DNA of 64,000 nt from Oscillospiraceae bacterium. Lineage in GTDB: Bacteria; Bacillota; Clostridia; Oscillospirales; Acutalibacteraceae. A program made the position numbers and the translations under genes. The notes beneath the pieces are model-generated. The model was not told where the DNA came from and did not search any database. It saw only the letters and a program-made list of their open reading frames with translations. Location: contig SVPL01000004.1 in assembly GCA_015065925.1 (NCBI GenBank), forward strand, positions 1-64,000, in the 5' to 3' direction. Of this stretch, positions 7,904-16,740 are shown in pieces; position 1 is the first letter of the stretch; every line of letters starts with the position of its first letter.

Positions 7904-8605
7904 TTATTTTTCTAAATATTCAAGGGGGTCAACCGCTTTGCCGTCCTTCAGAAACTCAAGATGAAGGTGGGGGGCATCCAAGCACTCGTTGCTCACCGTA
8001 CCAAGGGGGCCTAAATTTGTGCCCGATTTTACAATATCGTCCACCTCAACCGCAACCGATTTGTTAAGTCCCGCATAAACGCCAACCATTCCGTTTCCGT
8101 GGTCAATTTTAACGGTGTAGCCCAGTTGAGGATCGTTTACAATTTCGGTTACCTTGCCGTCCCCTGCCGATTTTACAGCGGTACCCTCATCGGCTTTAAT
8201 GTCAATGCCTGTGTGAAGTCGCATATCGTTAAAGGTTACGGAATACTGAAGCTCGGTGGAGCTGAATTTTTTTATAACCTCGCCAACTACGGGAAAAATA
8301 AAATATTTTGCGGTGGGTGTTTCTTCGATTTTTTCCTCTATTGAGCTTACTTTGTTTTCCTCTTTTTGGGTTTTGGAGGATAAATCTTCTCTTTGGTCGG
8401 GAATGTCACTTTGTTCTTTATTAACCGTTGCTTCGTCAGAGGACTGTTCGCTTACGGTTTGGGCTGTGTTGTTGCTTGACAAATCCTTTGGTGGAGTGGA
8501 AACCTTGTCAAGCGCTGACCAAGCCGAAACACCAATTGCTATCATACAAATTCCAAGGGCAACATAAAATCCCTTACCGTTTAAAAATCTGTTAAGTCTG
8601 CTCAT
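7904..8605 (-). CDS. spoIIQ: SpoIIQ-type M23 (LytM) metallopeptidase-domain protein
   Basis: 233 residues. One N-terminal membrane helix (about 13-32), a Ser/Glu/Lys-rich linker (about 40-95), then an M23 domain (about 115-230). Zinc ligands are all present: H131 and D135 in HTGID, and the HLH motif at H213/H215. SpoIIQ sits in the forespore membrane and binds mother-cell SpoIIIAH to form the channel used during engulfment. B. subtilis SpoIIQ has lost zinc ligands; clostridial ones, such as that of C. difficile, keep them, as here. No strong ribosome site is adjacent to the ATG; AAAGGA is 26 bases upstream, with a short CGGC-TTTT-GCCG hairpin between them. A generic M23 endopeptidase is the alternative. 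Confidence 0.78.
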   Translation of the reverse strand: MSRLNRFLNGKGFYVALGICMIAIGVSAWSALDKVSTPPKDLSSNNTAQTVSEQSSDEATVNKEQSDIPDQREDLSSKTQKEENKVSSIEEKIEETPTAKYFIFPVVGEVIKKFSSTELQYSVTFNDMRLHTGIDIKADEGTAVKSAGDGKVTEIVNDPQLGYTVKIDHGNGMVGVYAGLNKSVAVEVDDIVKSGTNLGPLGTVSNECLDAPHLHLEFLKDGKAVDPLEYLEK

Positions 8606-8654
8606 ATTTTTTTACCAATCGGCAAAAGCCGTCCTTTCAAAAAATCTTTGTAAT

Positions 8655-8684
8655 TATTTTGAGCAGAAAATAACGGGTTTATTC
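8655..8684 (-). promoter_or_regulatory. Candidate forespore (sigma F/G-like) promoter for spoIIQ
   Basis: On the minus strand GAATA (8680-8684), an 18-bp spacer and CAAAATA (8655-8661), close to the sigma-G/F pattern GHATR-N18-CATNNTA. Placement 50 bp before spoIIQ fits forespore expression, but the motif is short and imperfect. Confidence 0.35.
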
Positions 8685-8754
8685 AAATTTTAAATTTAAA
8701 AATCCTTTTTTGTAAAAGGTGATATTTACAATCTCTTTTTGAATTTTTTAACAC

Positions 8755-8783
8755 TTGCTTTGTAAAAAGAATTGATGTATACT
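8755..8783 (+). promoter_or_regulatory. Promoter for the FAD oxidoreductase gene
   Basis: TTGCTT (8755-8760), 17-bp spacer, TATACT (8778-8783), 21 bp before the start codon, so the leader is very short. Confidence 0.65.
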
Positions 8784-8804
8784 GAATAAAAAGGGGGATT
8801 TTTT

Positions 8805-11630
8805 ATGTTTTTTAAAAATTCGCAAAAAATAAAAAATTATGATTTAATAGTTGTTGGCAATAGCCTTGCCGCTGTAATTGCGGCGGGAACGGTTGCAAAA
8901 AGCGGTAAATCGGTTGCCCTTGTTACCCAAAGCGAACTGCTTTCGGGTGAAATCAGCGAAGGGCTTTTAGGATTTGTTAAAAATAATTCTCCCCTTTATG
9001 ATTTACTTTTGGAGCTTGGCGCAAACCCCACACGGGTTGGGGAGGAATACCACATCGGGGGCGGAATGGCATCAAAAATTGCATTGAGGTTTTTAAGCGA
9101 AAACAATGTAAATACCTTTTTAAAGGCGGCGCCTATTGGTCTGCTTACAAATGACCAAAAGGTTAGCGGTATAGCCGTTGCAACCAAGTTTGGTGCTTTT
9201 GCCCTAAAGGGTGGCTTTGTTGCCGATTTTTCTAACCGAAAATTTTATCCTTCTGATAAAACAGAGCAAAATGAATATACCTACGCATTTCAAATGGGGG
9301 ATGTGGAGCTTGGTGATATTAAAATTCCTACATCTCTTGATGCTAAGGTGGAGGGGGCAAAAAACATAACCCTTCACGGTGATAGCAGAAGTGATGATAC
9401 CTGCATTATAACCTTTAAAACAAATAAAAAATATGCTTTTCAGGCAATTGATGTTGCCCTTAATGTGGCGCAATATTTAATAAAAAATAACCCCTCATTT
9501 GCTAAAAGCGGAATTTTAAAATATTCTTTGCGACCTATATTAACAAATGGGTATTTCGGTACGCCGCAAAAAAATTTGCTGGAGTTTAAAATGGGGGATA
9601 TTTTAAATTCTGACGATTATTACAACACCCTTGTTTTTGCATGTGATTTGGTGAGTAGCTTTGCCAAAAATTCCAATTTTGTGGAGCCTTCTACTCTTAA
9701 TACCACCTATGGAGAGTTTGATTTAAATTCTCTTTATACAGGTGAGGAGTTGGATGAATTTTTAGGTGCTCAGGTTTTAAAGATTAATATTCCAACCCAA
9801 AATATGCCCGAAATCACCACACGGCTTTTTATAGCAGGTCTTGGCGCGGGTGGTGCGGCGGCTATGAAATCCGCCCTTGAGAGTGGTGTAAAGGTTGTTG
9901 GCGCAGAGGCTTTACCCGTACCCGCAGGTACCAGAGGTCAGGGTATGGTTTCGGCATTCTGGCATGGATATCAGGGTGGCTTTGCTACTGAAAATTTGCG
10001 AGAAATAAAAGCCTTTTCCAAGGCGAATTTAGGCAAAGGTGTTCCCACCTTTACTGCTGAAATCGCCTACGATATAAGCTTTGGCAAGGGTGCGAAGGTG
10101 TTTTATGAGTCCCTTGCCTTTGGGGTGATAAAAAGCAAAAATAACACCTGTGGCGCGGTTTTGGCAACTCCTGATGGAGTGGTGAAAATTATTGCAAACA
10201 AGGTGATAGATGCAACGGGTGATGCAGATTTGGCAATGCTTTCGGGTGCAGAGTATATGCCAAACGGCGACTCCCGTGACAAGGTTACTCAGGGCTATTC
10301 GGTTTGGGGTGAGGAAAAAATCGGAACCCCATTTCAGGAGTCCCTTTATAAAAGTGATGAGGATAATATTTCCACCGAAAGCTACAGCGAGTTTTTAAGG
10401 GGAATATATACGGCTCATCTTAAGCAGTCGGACGCAGGCTTTTCGGCGCTTCTTACGGTGCGCGAATCCCGAAGAATAAAGGGCAAATACACCCTTAATA
10501 TGAAGGACATTTTGCGTGGTACTACCTTTGATGATACCATTTCGGTTTCGCTTTGTAAATATGACGCTCACGGTATGGGAAGCTCCCCTGCATATTATAC
10601 AGTCTTTTTAAATGCACTTCGCAGTAAGGAAATCCCCGATGTTGTAACCCGCATACCCTTAAGAGCGCTTTTGCCCAAAAATGATGATGGACTTATGGTT
10701 ATTTCCAAGGCTATTTCTGCTACTCGTGATGCGGGATGCCTTATAAGAATGAATCCCGATATTCAAAACACAGGCTATGCGGCGGGGCTTATTGCCGCCA
10801 ATGCCGCCAAAAATAATATAGATTTTGAATTGGCATATGGGGAGGATATAAAAAACGAGCTTATTCAAAAGCAAATTTTACCCGATTTTTATAATAAAGC
10901 TCAGGAAGTTAATATAGATGAGCTTTTAGAAAAAATTGAAAAAGCCGATATAAGAGCAATGGCATTGGGTTCGGTTTCACCAGAATTTTTACACCGTTTT
11001 GAAGAAAAATGCCAAAACAATTCCAGTCTTGGAGTGGTGGCACTTGCCCTTGGAAGTGATAAACCCTTTCATACCGAGCTAGCCGTTTTTGACTTTTATA
11101 TAGCGGCGTATAATAACGGCGAAAAGCTCGCAGAGCAAATAAAAAGCCACGCACTTCTGCTTTCAAGAATTGCGGCAGAAAATGAGCGTAAAAAGGAACT
11201 TTTTGTTAAATCCTTGGCAAAGGCAATAGAGGCTATGGAGGCTGGAGGCGGTTATGGTAATGCGGCATGGGGAATTTATCAAAATTCCAAGGTTAGCAAC
11301 CGCACCATACCTAACTTTAAGGTTATTATGGCGCTTTGCATAGCCGCCGAAACGGTAGCGGATAAATCACTTGCCGAGCCGCTTATGAATTTAAGGCAAA
11401 AGCCAAACATCCGACTTTCGGATGGGGATGAAATTCATTCAGTTCAGCTTTATTTAAGGATAATTGCCGCCGCCGCAAGGTGCGGTAGCAAGGAGGCAAG
11501 GGCAGAGCTTGAAAAATATATTCAAAGCGAGCGACTTTTCTTCCGCGAGTTTGCAAAAGGTGAGCTTGAAGCCTTAAACTCGGCAAAAACCGAAGTTTTA
11601 CCCGTAGAGGTCGGCGAATTTTGGGTATAA
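8805..11630 (+). CDS. Large FAD-dependent oxidoreductase with two Rossmann-like segments
   Basis: 941 residues. Residues about 14-45 form a dinucleotide-binding fold (DLIVVGNSLAAVIAAGTVAK), and a second, more canonical one starts at about 343 (LFIAGLGAGGAAAMKSALES). From there to about 690 the protein matches the FAD_oxidored family: DATGDADLAMLSGAEYM, VRESRRIKGKYTLNMKDIL and DIQNTGYAAGLIAA. The last about 230 residues are helical and HEAT-like. The family is often found beside glycan-degradation genes, but the substrate is unknown. The N-terminal half looks like a diverged duplicate of the FAD domain. It is a single gene between its own promoter and a strong terminator, preceded by GGGGG about seven bases before the ATG. 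Confidence 0.8.
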   Translation: MFFKNSQKIKNYDLIVVGNSLAAVIAAGTVAKSGKSVALVTQSELLSGEISEGLLGFVKNNSPLYDLLLELGANPTRVGEEYHIGGGMASKIALRFLSENNVNTFLKAAPIGLLTNDQKVSGIAVATKFGAFALKGGFVADFSNRKFYPSDKTEQNEYTYAFQMGDVELGDIKIPTSLDAKVEGAKNITLHGDSRSDDTCIITFKTNKKYAFQAIDVALNVAQYLIKNNPSFAKSGILKYSLRPILTNGYFGTPQKNLLEFKMGDILNSDDYYNTLVFACDLVSSFAKNSNFVEPSTLNTTYGEFDLNSLYTGEELDEFLGAQVLKINIPTQNMPEITTRLFIAGLGAGGAAAMKSALESGVKVVGAEALPVPAGTRGQGMVSAFWHGYQGGFATENLREIKAFSKANLGKGVPTFTAEIAYDISFGKGAKVFYESLAFGVIKSKNNTCGAVLATPDGVVKIIANKVIDATGDADLAMLSGAEYMPNGDSRDKVTQGYSVWGEEKIGTPFQESLYKSDEDNISTESYSEFLRGIYTAHLKQSDAGFSALLTVRESRRIKGKYTLNMKDILRGTTFDDTISVSLCKYDAHGMGSSPAYYTVFLNALRSKEIPDVVTRIPLRALLPKNDDGLMVISKAISATRDAGCLIRMNPDIQNTGYAAGLIAANAAKNNIDFELAYGEDIKNELIQKQILPDFYNKAQEVNIDELLEKIEKADIRAMALGSVSPEFLHRFEEKCQNNSSLGVVALALGSDKPFHTELAVFDFYIAAYNNGEKLAEQIKSHALLLSRIAAENERKKELFVKSLAKAIEAMEAGGGYGNAAWGIYQNSKVSNRTIPNFKVIMALCIAAETVADKSLAEPLMNLRQKPNIRLSDGDEIHSVQLYLRIIAAAARCGSKEARAELEKYIQSERLFFREFAKGELEALNSAKTEVLPVEVGEFWV

Positions 11631-11631
11631 T

Positions 11632-11666
11632 AAAAAACGGCAGAGGGATAACCTATGCCGTTTTTT
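11632..11666. terminator. Bidirectional hairpin terminator
   Basis: AAAAAACGGCA (11632-11642) pairs with TGCCGTTTTTT (11656-11666), with an inner AGG/CCT pair. It separates the FAD oxidoreductase from the convergent AraC gene and can serve both strands. Confidence 0.88.
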
Positions 11667-11733
11667 GCCATTGGTTTCAAATTTCAATTTATCGGTTTAA
11701 TAATTAATTTTCAATTTTCAAAACGCCTAGCGT

Positions 11734-12588
11734 TTATTTTTTTGAATTTCGGTATTCTGATGGCGAAATCCTATATTTATCATAAAATACCTTGCTAAAA
11801 TAATGTTGGTTGGAAAAGCCTAATTTTTCAGAAATAACCTTTATTGAATCCTCGCTGTATAAAAGCAAGGGCAGGGCTTTTTCAAGCTTTTTAATCATAA
11901 GGTATTTATGGGGCGAAACACCCATTGCCTTTTTAAAAAATCTTATAAAATAAACCTCGCTAAAGTGAATTTGGTCGGCATAAAACTTAATGGGATAATT
12001 CTCATGGCAGGTTAAATCCATAAGCTTTAAAATTTTGTTAAAGCCCTTGTGGGTTGTAATTTCTTTTTGCTTTAAATAATCGGAAAGGTAAATAAGCAGT
12101 TCTTGAAAAAGCAGGTCGCAAAGCTCGGAATAATGGCTACTGTTTCTACCCGCATCCATACGGTTGAGTATTTCTTCAAAAATTTCAAAATCTTCATCAA
12201 ATTTCATTACAGCTTGAGTTATACCGTATTTATTTAAAATATTTTCTGCATCGCTACCCGAAAAATGAATATAAAGGCAAACGCATTTTTCTTTTTCTAT
12301 AAGAATACGGCGGAAATTGGGCACATTTGGTTTTATAAGGAATAAGGTATTTTTGCCGTAAACAATAGGCTTGTTATCAAAGGTAACTTCAATAAATCCC
12401 TTTTTAATGTATAAAAGCTGGTAATCCTTTCTTCCGTATGGTCTGGCGACGGTATTAGTATTTTCTTCCCGCTCATGAATCATTTTTGCATATGTTAATA
12501 CGGTAAGAGGCTTATCTAAAATTTCAATATCTAAAAGGTTGGTACCCTTGCGATATTCGTCCTTTATAATTTTGCCTATCCATTTCAT
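11734..12588 (-). CDS. AraC-family transcriptional regulator
   Basis: 284 residues. The N-terminal about 150 residues look like the cupin-type sensor domain of AraC regulators (RPYGRKDYQLLYIKKGFIEV, FLIKPNVPNF). The C-terminal 100 carry the double helix-turn-helix with the family signature FSNQHYFSKVFYDKYRISPS. GGAGG lies upstream of the ATG. It is divergent from the surface protein/glycosidase pair at 12814-18481, with 225 bp between them. AraC proteins next to such genes commonly control them in response to a sugar, so this pair is the natural target, by inference only. Confidence 0.9.
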   Translation of the reverse strand: MKWIGKIIKDEYRKGTNLLDIEILDKPLTVLTYAKMIHEREENTNTVARPYGRKDYQLLYIKKGFIEVTFDNKPIVYGKNTLFLIKPNVPNFRRILIEKEKCVCLYIHFSGSDAENILNKYGITQAVMKFDEDFEIFEEILNRMDAGRNSSHYSELCDLLFQELLIYLSDYLKQKEITTHKGFNKILKLMDLTCHENYPIKFYADQIHFSEVYFIRFFKKAMGVSPHKYLMIKKLEKALPLLLYSEDSIKVISEKLGFSNQHYFSKVFYDKYRISPSEYRNSKK

Positions 12589-12813
12589 TGCTTTTCCTCC
12601 TTAAGAGGTTTATTTTTTGTACATAATGTTAATTTTGTTTATTTACACATTCGGCATTGGTGTGGTATATTAATTATGGTATGTTGCATAAAAAATATAT
12701 CTAAAACCAACTTTTTTGTTACTTACATCAATAAAATAGCATATTTTATTCTTTAAGTCAACAAAAAAACAAAATTTATTATTAAAAAAACAATAATAAA
12801 GGAGAAATGCTTA

Positions 12814-15800
12814 GTGTTTAATTTTTCGTACAAAAAGCTAATCAGTATTTTTTGTTCGTTGCTTATAATTGCCGCGTCCTTTGTAAGCGCCTTTACCTTG
12901 GCAAACGCTGCCCCCGAGGTAATAATACAAGACTTTGAAAACCATACAGGTTTAAAAAATGTCAAGTATTTTACCGTTTATGAGGCATCCTCGTCAGGCG
13001 ATACCAATGTTTATGAGGGAAGCAAATCTCTTAAATGGACTACGGGCAGCGGTACAGATGCCGTTTCCTTCTGGCAAAGCGGTATGGATTTAACGGCAGG
13101 TCAGCTTTATAAGCTGGAGATAAAAATTAAGCCCACCGCCGCTAATGCAAACACCATTGTTTTAAAGCATCTTACCACCCGTGATAACGGGTGGGCAAAT
13201 AACGGCACTAATCTTGCGGTAAACATTTCATCCTTTACTGCGGGCGAGTGGAACACCTACGAAACCTATGTTACCGCCGAAACTAAGGCAATGGGTATGT
13301 ACATTTACGGCAGTGCCGATATGTATTTTGACTACATAAAATTCACACCCATTGTTAGTCAGAATGTAACCGTTACCCTGAACACCGCTACCGACCAAGG
13401 CATAACAACCTTAACGGGCGCGGTAGGAAGCGCAATGACAATGCCTACCCTTACTAAAGAGGGCTACTATTTTGCGGGTTGGTATTCTGATGCCGAATTT
13501 AAAAATCTTTTTGAAGCTACAACCCTTTTCCCCGAAGCAAATACCGAGCTTTACGCAAAATGGCTCCCCGAAGGCTATATTATTCAGGATTTTGAAAATA
13601 ATTACACCTTTTCAGGAGGAGGCTTCTCACTTTACACCGCTACTGATGAGAATGACGAAAATGTAAAGGATGGTACAAAATCCTTAAAATGGACTCATAC
13701 CAGCGGAAGCAAAGCAATATCCCTTTATCCGGGCAAAGACCTTGTAATAGGTCAGGCATATAAGCTTGAAATATGGATAAAGGCGGTAACCTCTACAGGT
13801 TCGGGTATTGATATAACTCAGCTTAATGATGTTAAAAACGGTTGGTCATATAGTACAAATACAAGAATTACCCTGCCCTATTTCGGAACATCTTACGACT
13901 CGGTAAATCAGTGGAAAAGGTTTGAATACACCTTTACCGCCGAAAAGAAGGCAATGGGAATTTTGCTTTACGGAAGTGACGATTTTTACTTTGACTCCAT
14001 CAGCTGGACTCCCGTTAAGGCAGATGTAACGGTAAATATTGTTACTAATAATGAAAGTGATGCCGAGCCCCTTAAAGGCGCCCCCGGTGCCCAGCTTACC
14101 CTCCCCACCCTTACCAAGGCAGGCTATTATTTTGCGGGTTGGTATTTAGATAGCGAATTTAAGGTTCCCTTTACCAATATAACCGCCTTCCCCGAGGAAG
14201 ATACAACAATCTATGCAAAATGGTTGTCCGAGGGCTACATTTTGCAGAATTTTGAAAATTATAATAATACAATATCGGCAGATACAGGATTTTCCATTTA
14301 CACCGCCACCGATGAAAATGACGAAAATGTAAAGGATGGCACAAAATCCTTAAAATGGGCTCATACCAACGGAAGTAAAGTAGTTACTCTTTATCCCGAT
14401 AAAAACCTCACCGTAGGTGAAACCTACCGACTTGAAATGTGGGTAAAGGCGGTAACCTCTACAGGTTCGGGTATTGATATAACTCAGCTTAATGATGCCA
14501 AAAACGGATGGTCATATAGTACAAACACAAGAATTACTTTGCCTTATTTCGGCACATCTTATGACTCGGTAAATCAGTGGAAAAGGTTCGAATACACCTT
14601 CACCGCCGAAGCCAAGGCAATGGGTATTTTGCTTTACGGCGCCGATGATTTTTACTTCGACTCCATTAGCTGGACGGCTTTAGAGGCTAATATTCAGGTG
14701 GATATTGTTACCAATAACGGCACAACCTGTGAGCCCTTAATGGGTGCTTCGGGAATGGAATTAAAGCTCCCCACCCTTACTAAGGAAGGCTACTATTTTG
14801 CGGGATGGTTTAAAAATGCCGAATTTACAAAGCCTCTTAACAGTAATGTATTCCCTGCAGAAAGCACAACCCTTTATGCTAAATGGCTTGAAAACGGCGC
14901 TATAACCCAGAATTTTGAAAGCTACGACCAAGCCTTTGGTGTTGATAGCGGTTTTGAGCTTTACACCGCTACCGATTCTAACGACACAAATGTTTATGAG
15001 GGTGAACATTCCCTTTTCCGTACCAACTTTAACAAAACCCGCGTTGCAACTATTTCCGACCAATATTCCAGCCTTACTGTTGGAAAGGCTTACAGGCTAA
15101 CCTTTAAATTAAAGGTTGTGGATTTGGGAACAGGCGGCGAAATTCAGTTTACCGACCTTAGTGTTCGCGATAATCCTTGGAGCTATAGCAAGCTGGCAAA
15201 GATAAGATATATAGGCACCGACTATGCAAAGCTTAATGAATGGGTGGAAATAAGCTATATCTTTATAGCCGAAAAGCCCTATTTCGGTATTGCAAGCTGG
15301 GGCAATATTTCCTATTATGTAGACGATTTTAATGTTGTTGAGGTTCCCATTGTCACCGTTAATTTTGAAATGGGTGAGGGCGAAGCAAAAGAGTCTATGG
15401 TTGGTGCCGCAGGCGCTGCTATGACGGTTGAAAACCCCACACCTCCTGAAGGAAAAGCCTTTGGCGGATGGTATTCTGATGCGGATTTTACCAGTCCCTT
15501 TGCAATCTCCACCTTCCCCGACAGTGATTTAACCCTCTACGCCCGTTGGATAAAGGCGGGTACCTTTGAGCAGGATTATGAAACCTGGCCCAATAAAGCA
15601 GGTGCCTATTTAACCTCTGATGTATTTTCCATTTACACCGCTACCAATGAAAATGACCCCAATGTTTACAGCGGCAAACACTCTATGCATTATAATGTTG
15701 AGGAAGGCAACAGAACATATGCCCTTGCCATTTTTGATGAAAAGATGGGCAAGCTTACCGTAGGCGAAAAATATTATGTTTCCATTCGCTTTAAGCTGGA

Positions 15801-16740
15801 TAAGGTGTATAGTTATAACAATGCCTCCAAAACCCAAACCTATCACAGTATTTATTATACAACTCAGCAATCAAATGTATGGACATATACCTCTCAAGGT
15901 CCCATAGGCAGATTTGATTCTTCTCTATTTAGTAAAGAAACTACCAAATTGGGTGACAAATGGGCGGGTACAGCAAATATGGTTACCGTGTCAGATGAAA
16001 AGGACCAAAACGGCTGGATTACAATGACCTATGAAATCGAAGCAGCAGCTCCGTATATTGCCCTTTATATGACAGGCCCATTCTCTATCTTCATTGATTA
16101 TATTACCATTGAGCCCTTACCGTCAGGCGTTATTGCCACCGATTATGCCTATCCCTACTCTGAGGAATTTTATAATATTTTGGCAGAAAAGGGAATTGAA
16201 AAAGCTCCCAATAAAAATGAAAAGAATATTTATAAACTAGAGCTTGCCCCCCGCGGAGATTATGTTCTCACCGCCTCGCTTATGCAGGGTGTCTACGGCA
16301 ACAGTAAGGTTTATCTTGCCTGGGATAGCGAAGGAAAAAATATGGTTGAAAACTCTCTGTTTGAGGGAAATGCAACCGATTATAAATTGTATTCTGCACG
16401 CATAATGACCGACCTTACAGGCGTTGTTTATTTGGTGGTTGAGGGCGCAGGCGCAGGCTCATCTGAATATTTCTCCCTATTTAAATCACAGTTCGGGCAC
16501 GAGGAGGATCCTAACCCCTACTATGTTCAGCCTGCGGTGGATTATAGCAAGCTACCGTCAAAATTTGCAGGTGCTTCTATTGATGCATTGAGTGACAGTT
16601 ATGAAGATAGTTATGACGGCGATTTTACAGCTTCACCGTCTACAGGCGATAATACCTTAGTAATGCCCTTGATTTTATTGCTTCTTACTGCTATTAGCGC
16701 ATTATTAATTTCAAGAAAGAGAGGAATTTGCAATGAATAA
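12814..16740 (+). CDS. Sortase-type cell-surface protein with repeated carbohydrate-binding-like and Listeria-Bacteroides repeat modules
   Basis: 1308 residues. A signal peptide (1-33) is followed by five repeats of a two-part module. The first part is a jelly-roll-like domain of about 110-150 residues (beginning IIQDFENHTG, ILQNFENYNN, ITQNFESYDQ) that resembles carbohydrate-binding domains. The second, between successive jelly-rolls, is a Listeria-Bacteroides (InlB B-type) repeat of about 65 residues, recognised by KEGYYFAGWYSDAEF and LYAKW; four copies are clear. Repeats two and three are almost identical at DNA level (13650-14000 versus 14310-14660). The C-terminus is SPSTGD, a hydrophobic helix and RKRG, a variant sortase signal. 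The start is GTG with AAGGAG nine bases upstream; the nearby ATG at 12807 is quickly closed. It overlaps the following gene by 8 bp. Confidence 0.85.
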   Translation: MFNFSYKKLISIFCSLLIIAASFVSAFTLANAAPEVIIQDFENHTGLKNVKYFTVYEASSSGDTNVYEGSKSLKWTTGSGTDAVSFWQSGMDLTAGQLYKLEIKIKPTAANANTIVLKHLTTRDNGWANNGTNLAVNISSFTAGEWNTYETYVTAETKAMGMYIYGSADMYFDYIKFTPIVSQNVTVTLNTATDQGITTLTGAVGSAMTMPTLTKEGYYFAGWYSDAEFKNLFEATTLFPEANTELYAKWLPEGYIIQDFENNYTFSGGGFSLYTATDENDENVKDGTKSLKWTHTSGSKAISLYPGKDLVIGQAYKLEIWIKAVTSTGSGIDITQLNDVKNGWSYSTNTRITLPYFGTSYDSVNQWKRFEYTFTAEKKAMGILLYGSDDFYFDSISWTPVKADVTVNIVTNNESDAEPLKGAPGAQLTLPTLTKAGYYFAGWYLDSEFKVPFTNITAFPEEDTTIYAKWLSEGYILQNFENYNNTISADTGFSIYTATDENDENVKDGTKSLKWAHTNGSKVVTLYPDKNLTVGETYRLEMWVKAVTSTGSGIDITQLNDAKNGWSYSTNTRITLPYFGTSYDSVNQWKRFEYTFTAEAKAMGILLYGADDFYFDSISWTALEANIQVDIVTNNGTTCEPLMGASGMELKLPTLTKEGYYFAGWFKNAEFTKPLNSNVFPAESTTLYAKWLENGAITQNFESYDQAFGVDSGFELYTATDSNDTNVYEGEHSLFRTNFNKTRVATISDQYSSLTVGKAYRLTFKLKVVDLGTGGEIQFTDLSVRDNPWSYSKLAKIRYIGTDYAKLNEWVEISYIFIAEKPYFGIASWGNISYYVDDFNVVEVPIVTVNFEMGEGEAKESMVGAAGAAMTVENPTPPEGKAFGGWYSDADFTSPFAISTFPDSDLTLYARWIKAGTFEQDYETWPNKAGAYLTSDVFSIYTATNENDPNVYSGKHSMHYNVEEGNRTYALAIFDEKMGKLTVGEKYYVSIRFKLDKVYSYNNASKTQTYHSIYYTTQQSNVWTYTSQGPIGRFDSSLFSKETTKLGDKWAGTANMVTVSDEKDQNGWITMTYEIEAAAPYIALYMTGPFSIFIDYITIEPLPSGVIATDYAYPYSEEFYNILAEKGIEKAPNKNEKNIYKLELAPRGDYVLTASLMQGVYGNSKVYLAWDSEGKNMVENSLFEGNATDYKLYSARIMTDLTGVVYLVVEGAGAGSSEYFSLFKSQFGHEEDPNPYYVQPAVDYSKLPSKFAGASIDALSDSYEDSYDGDFTASPSTGDNTLVMPLILLLLTAISALLISRKRGICNE

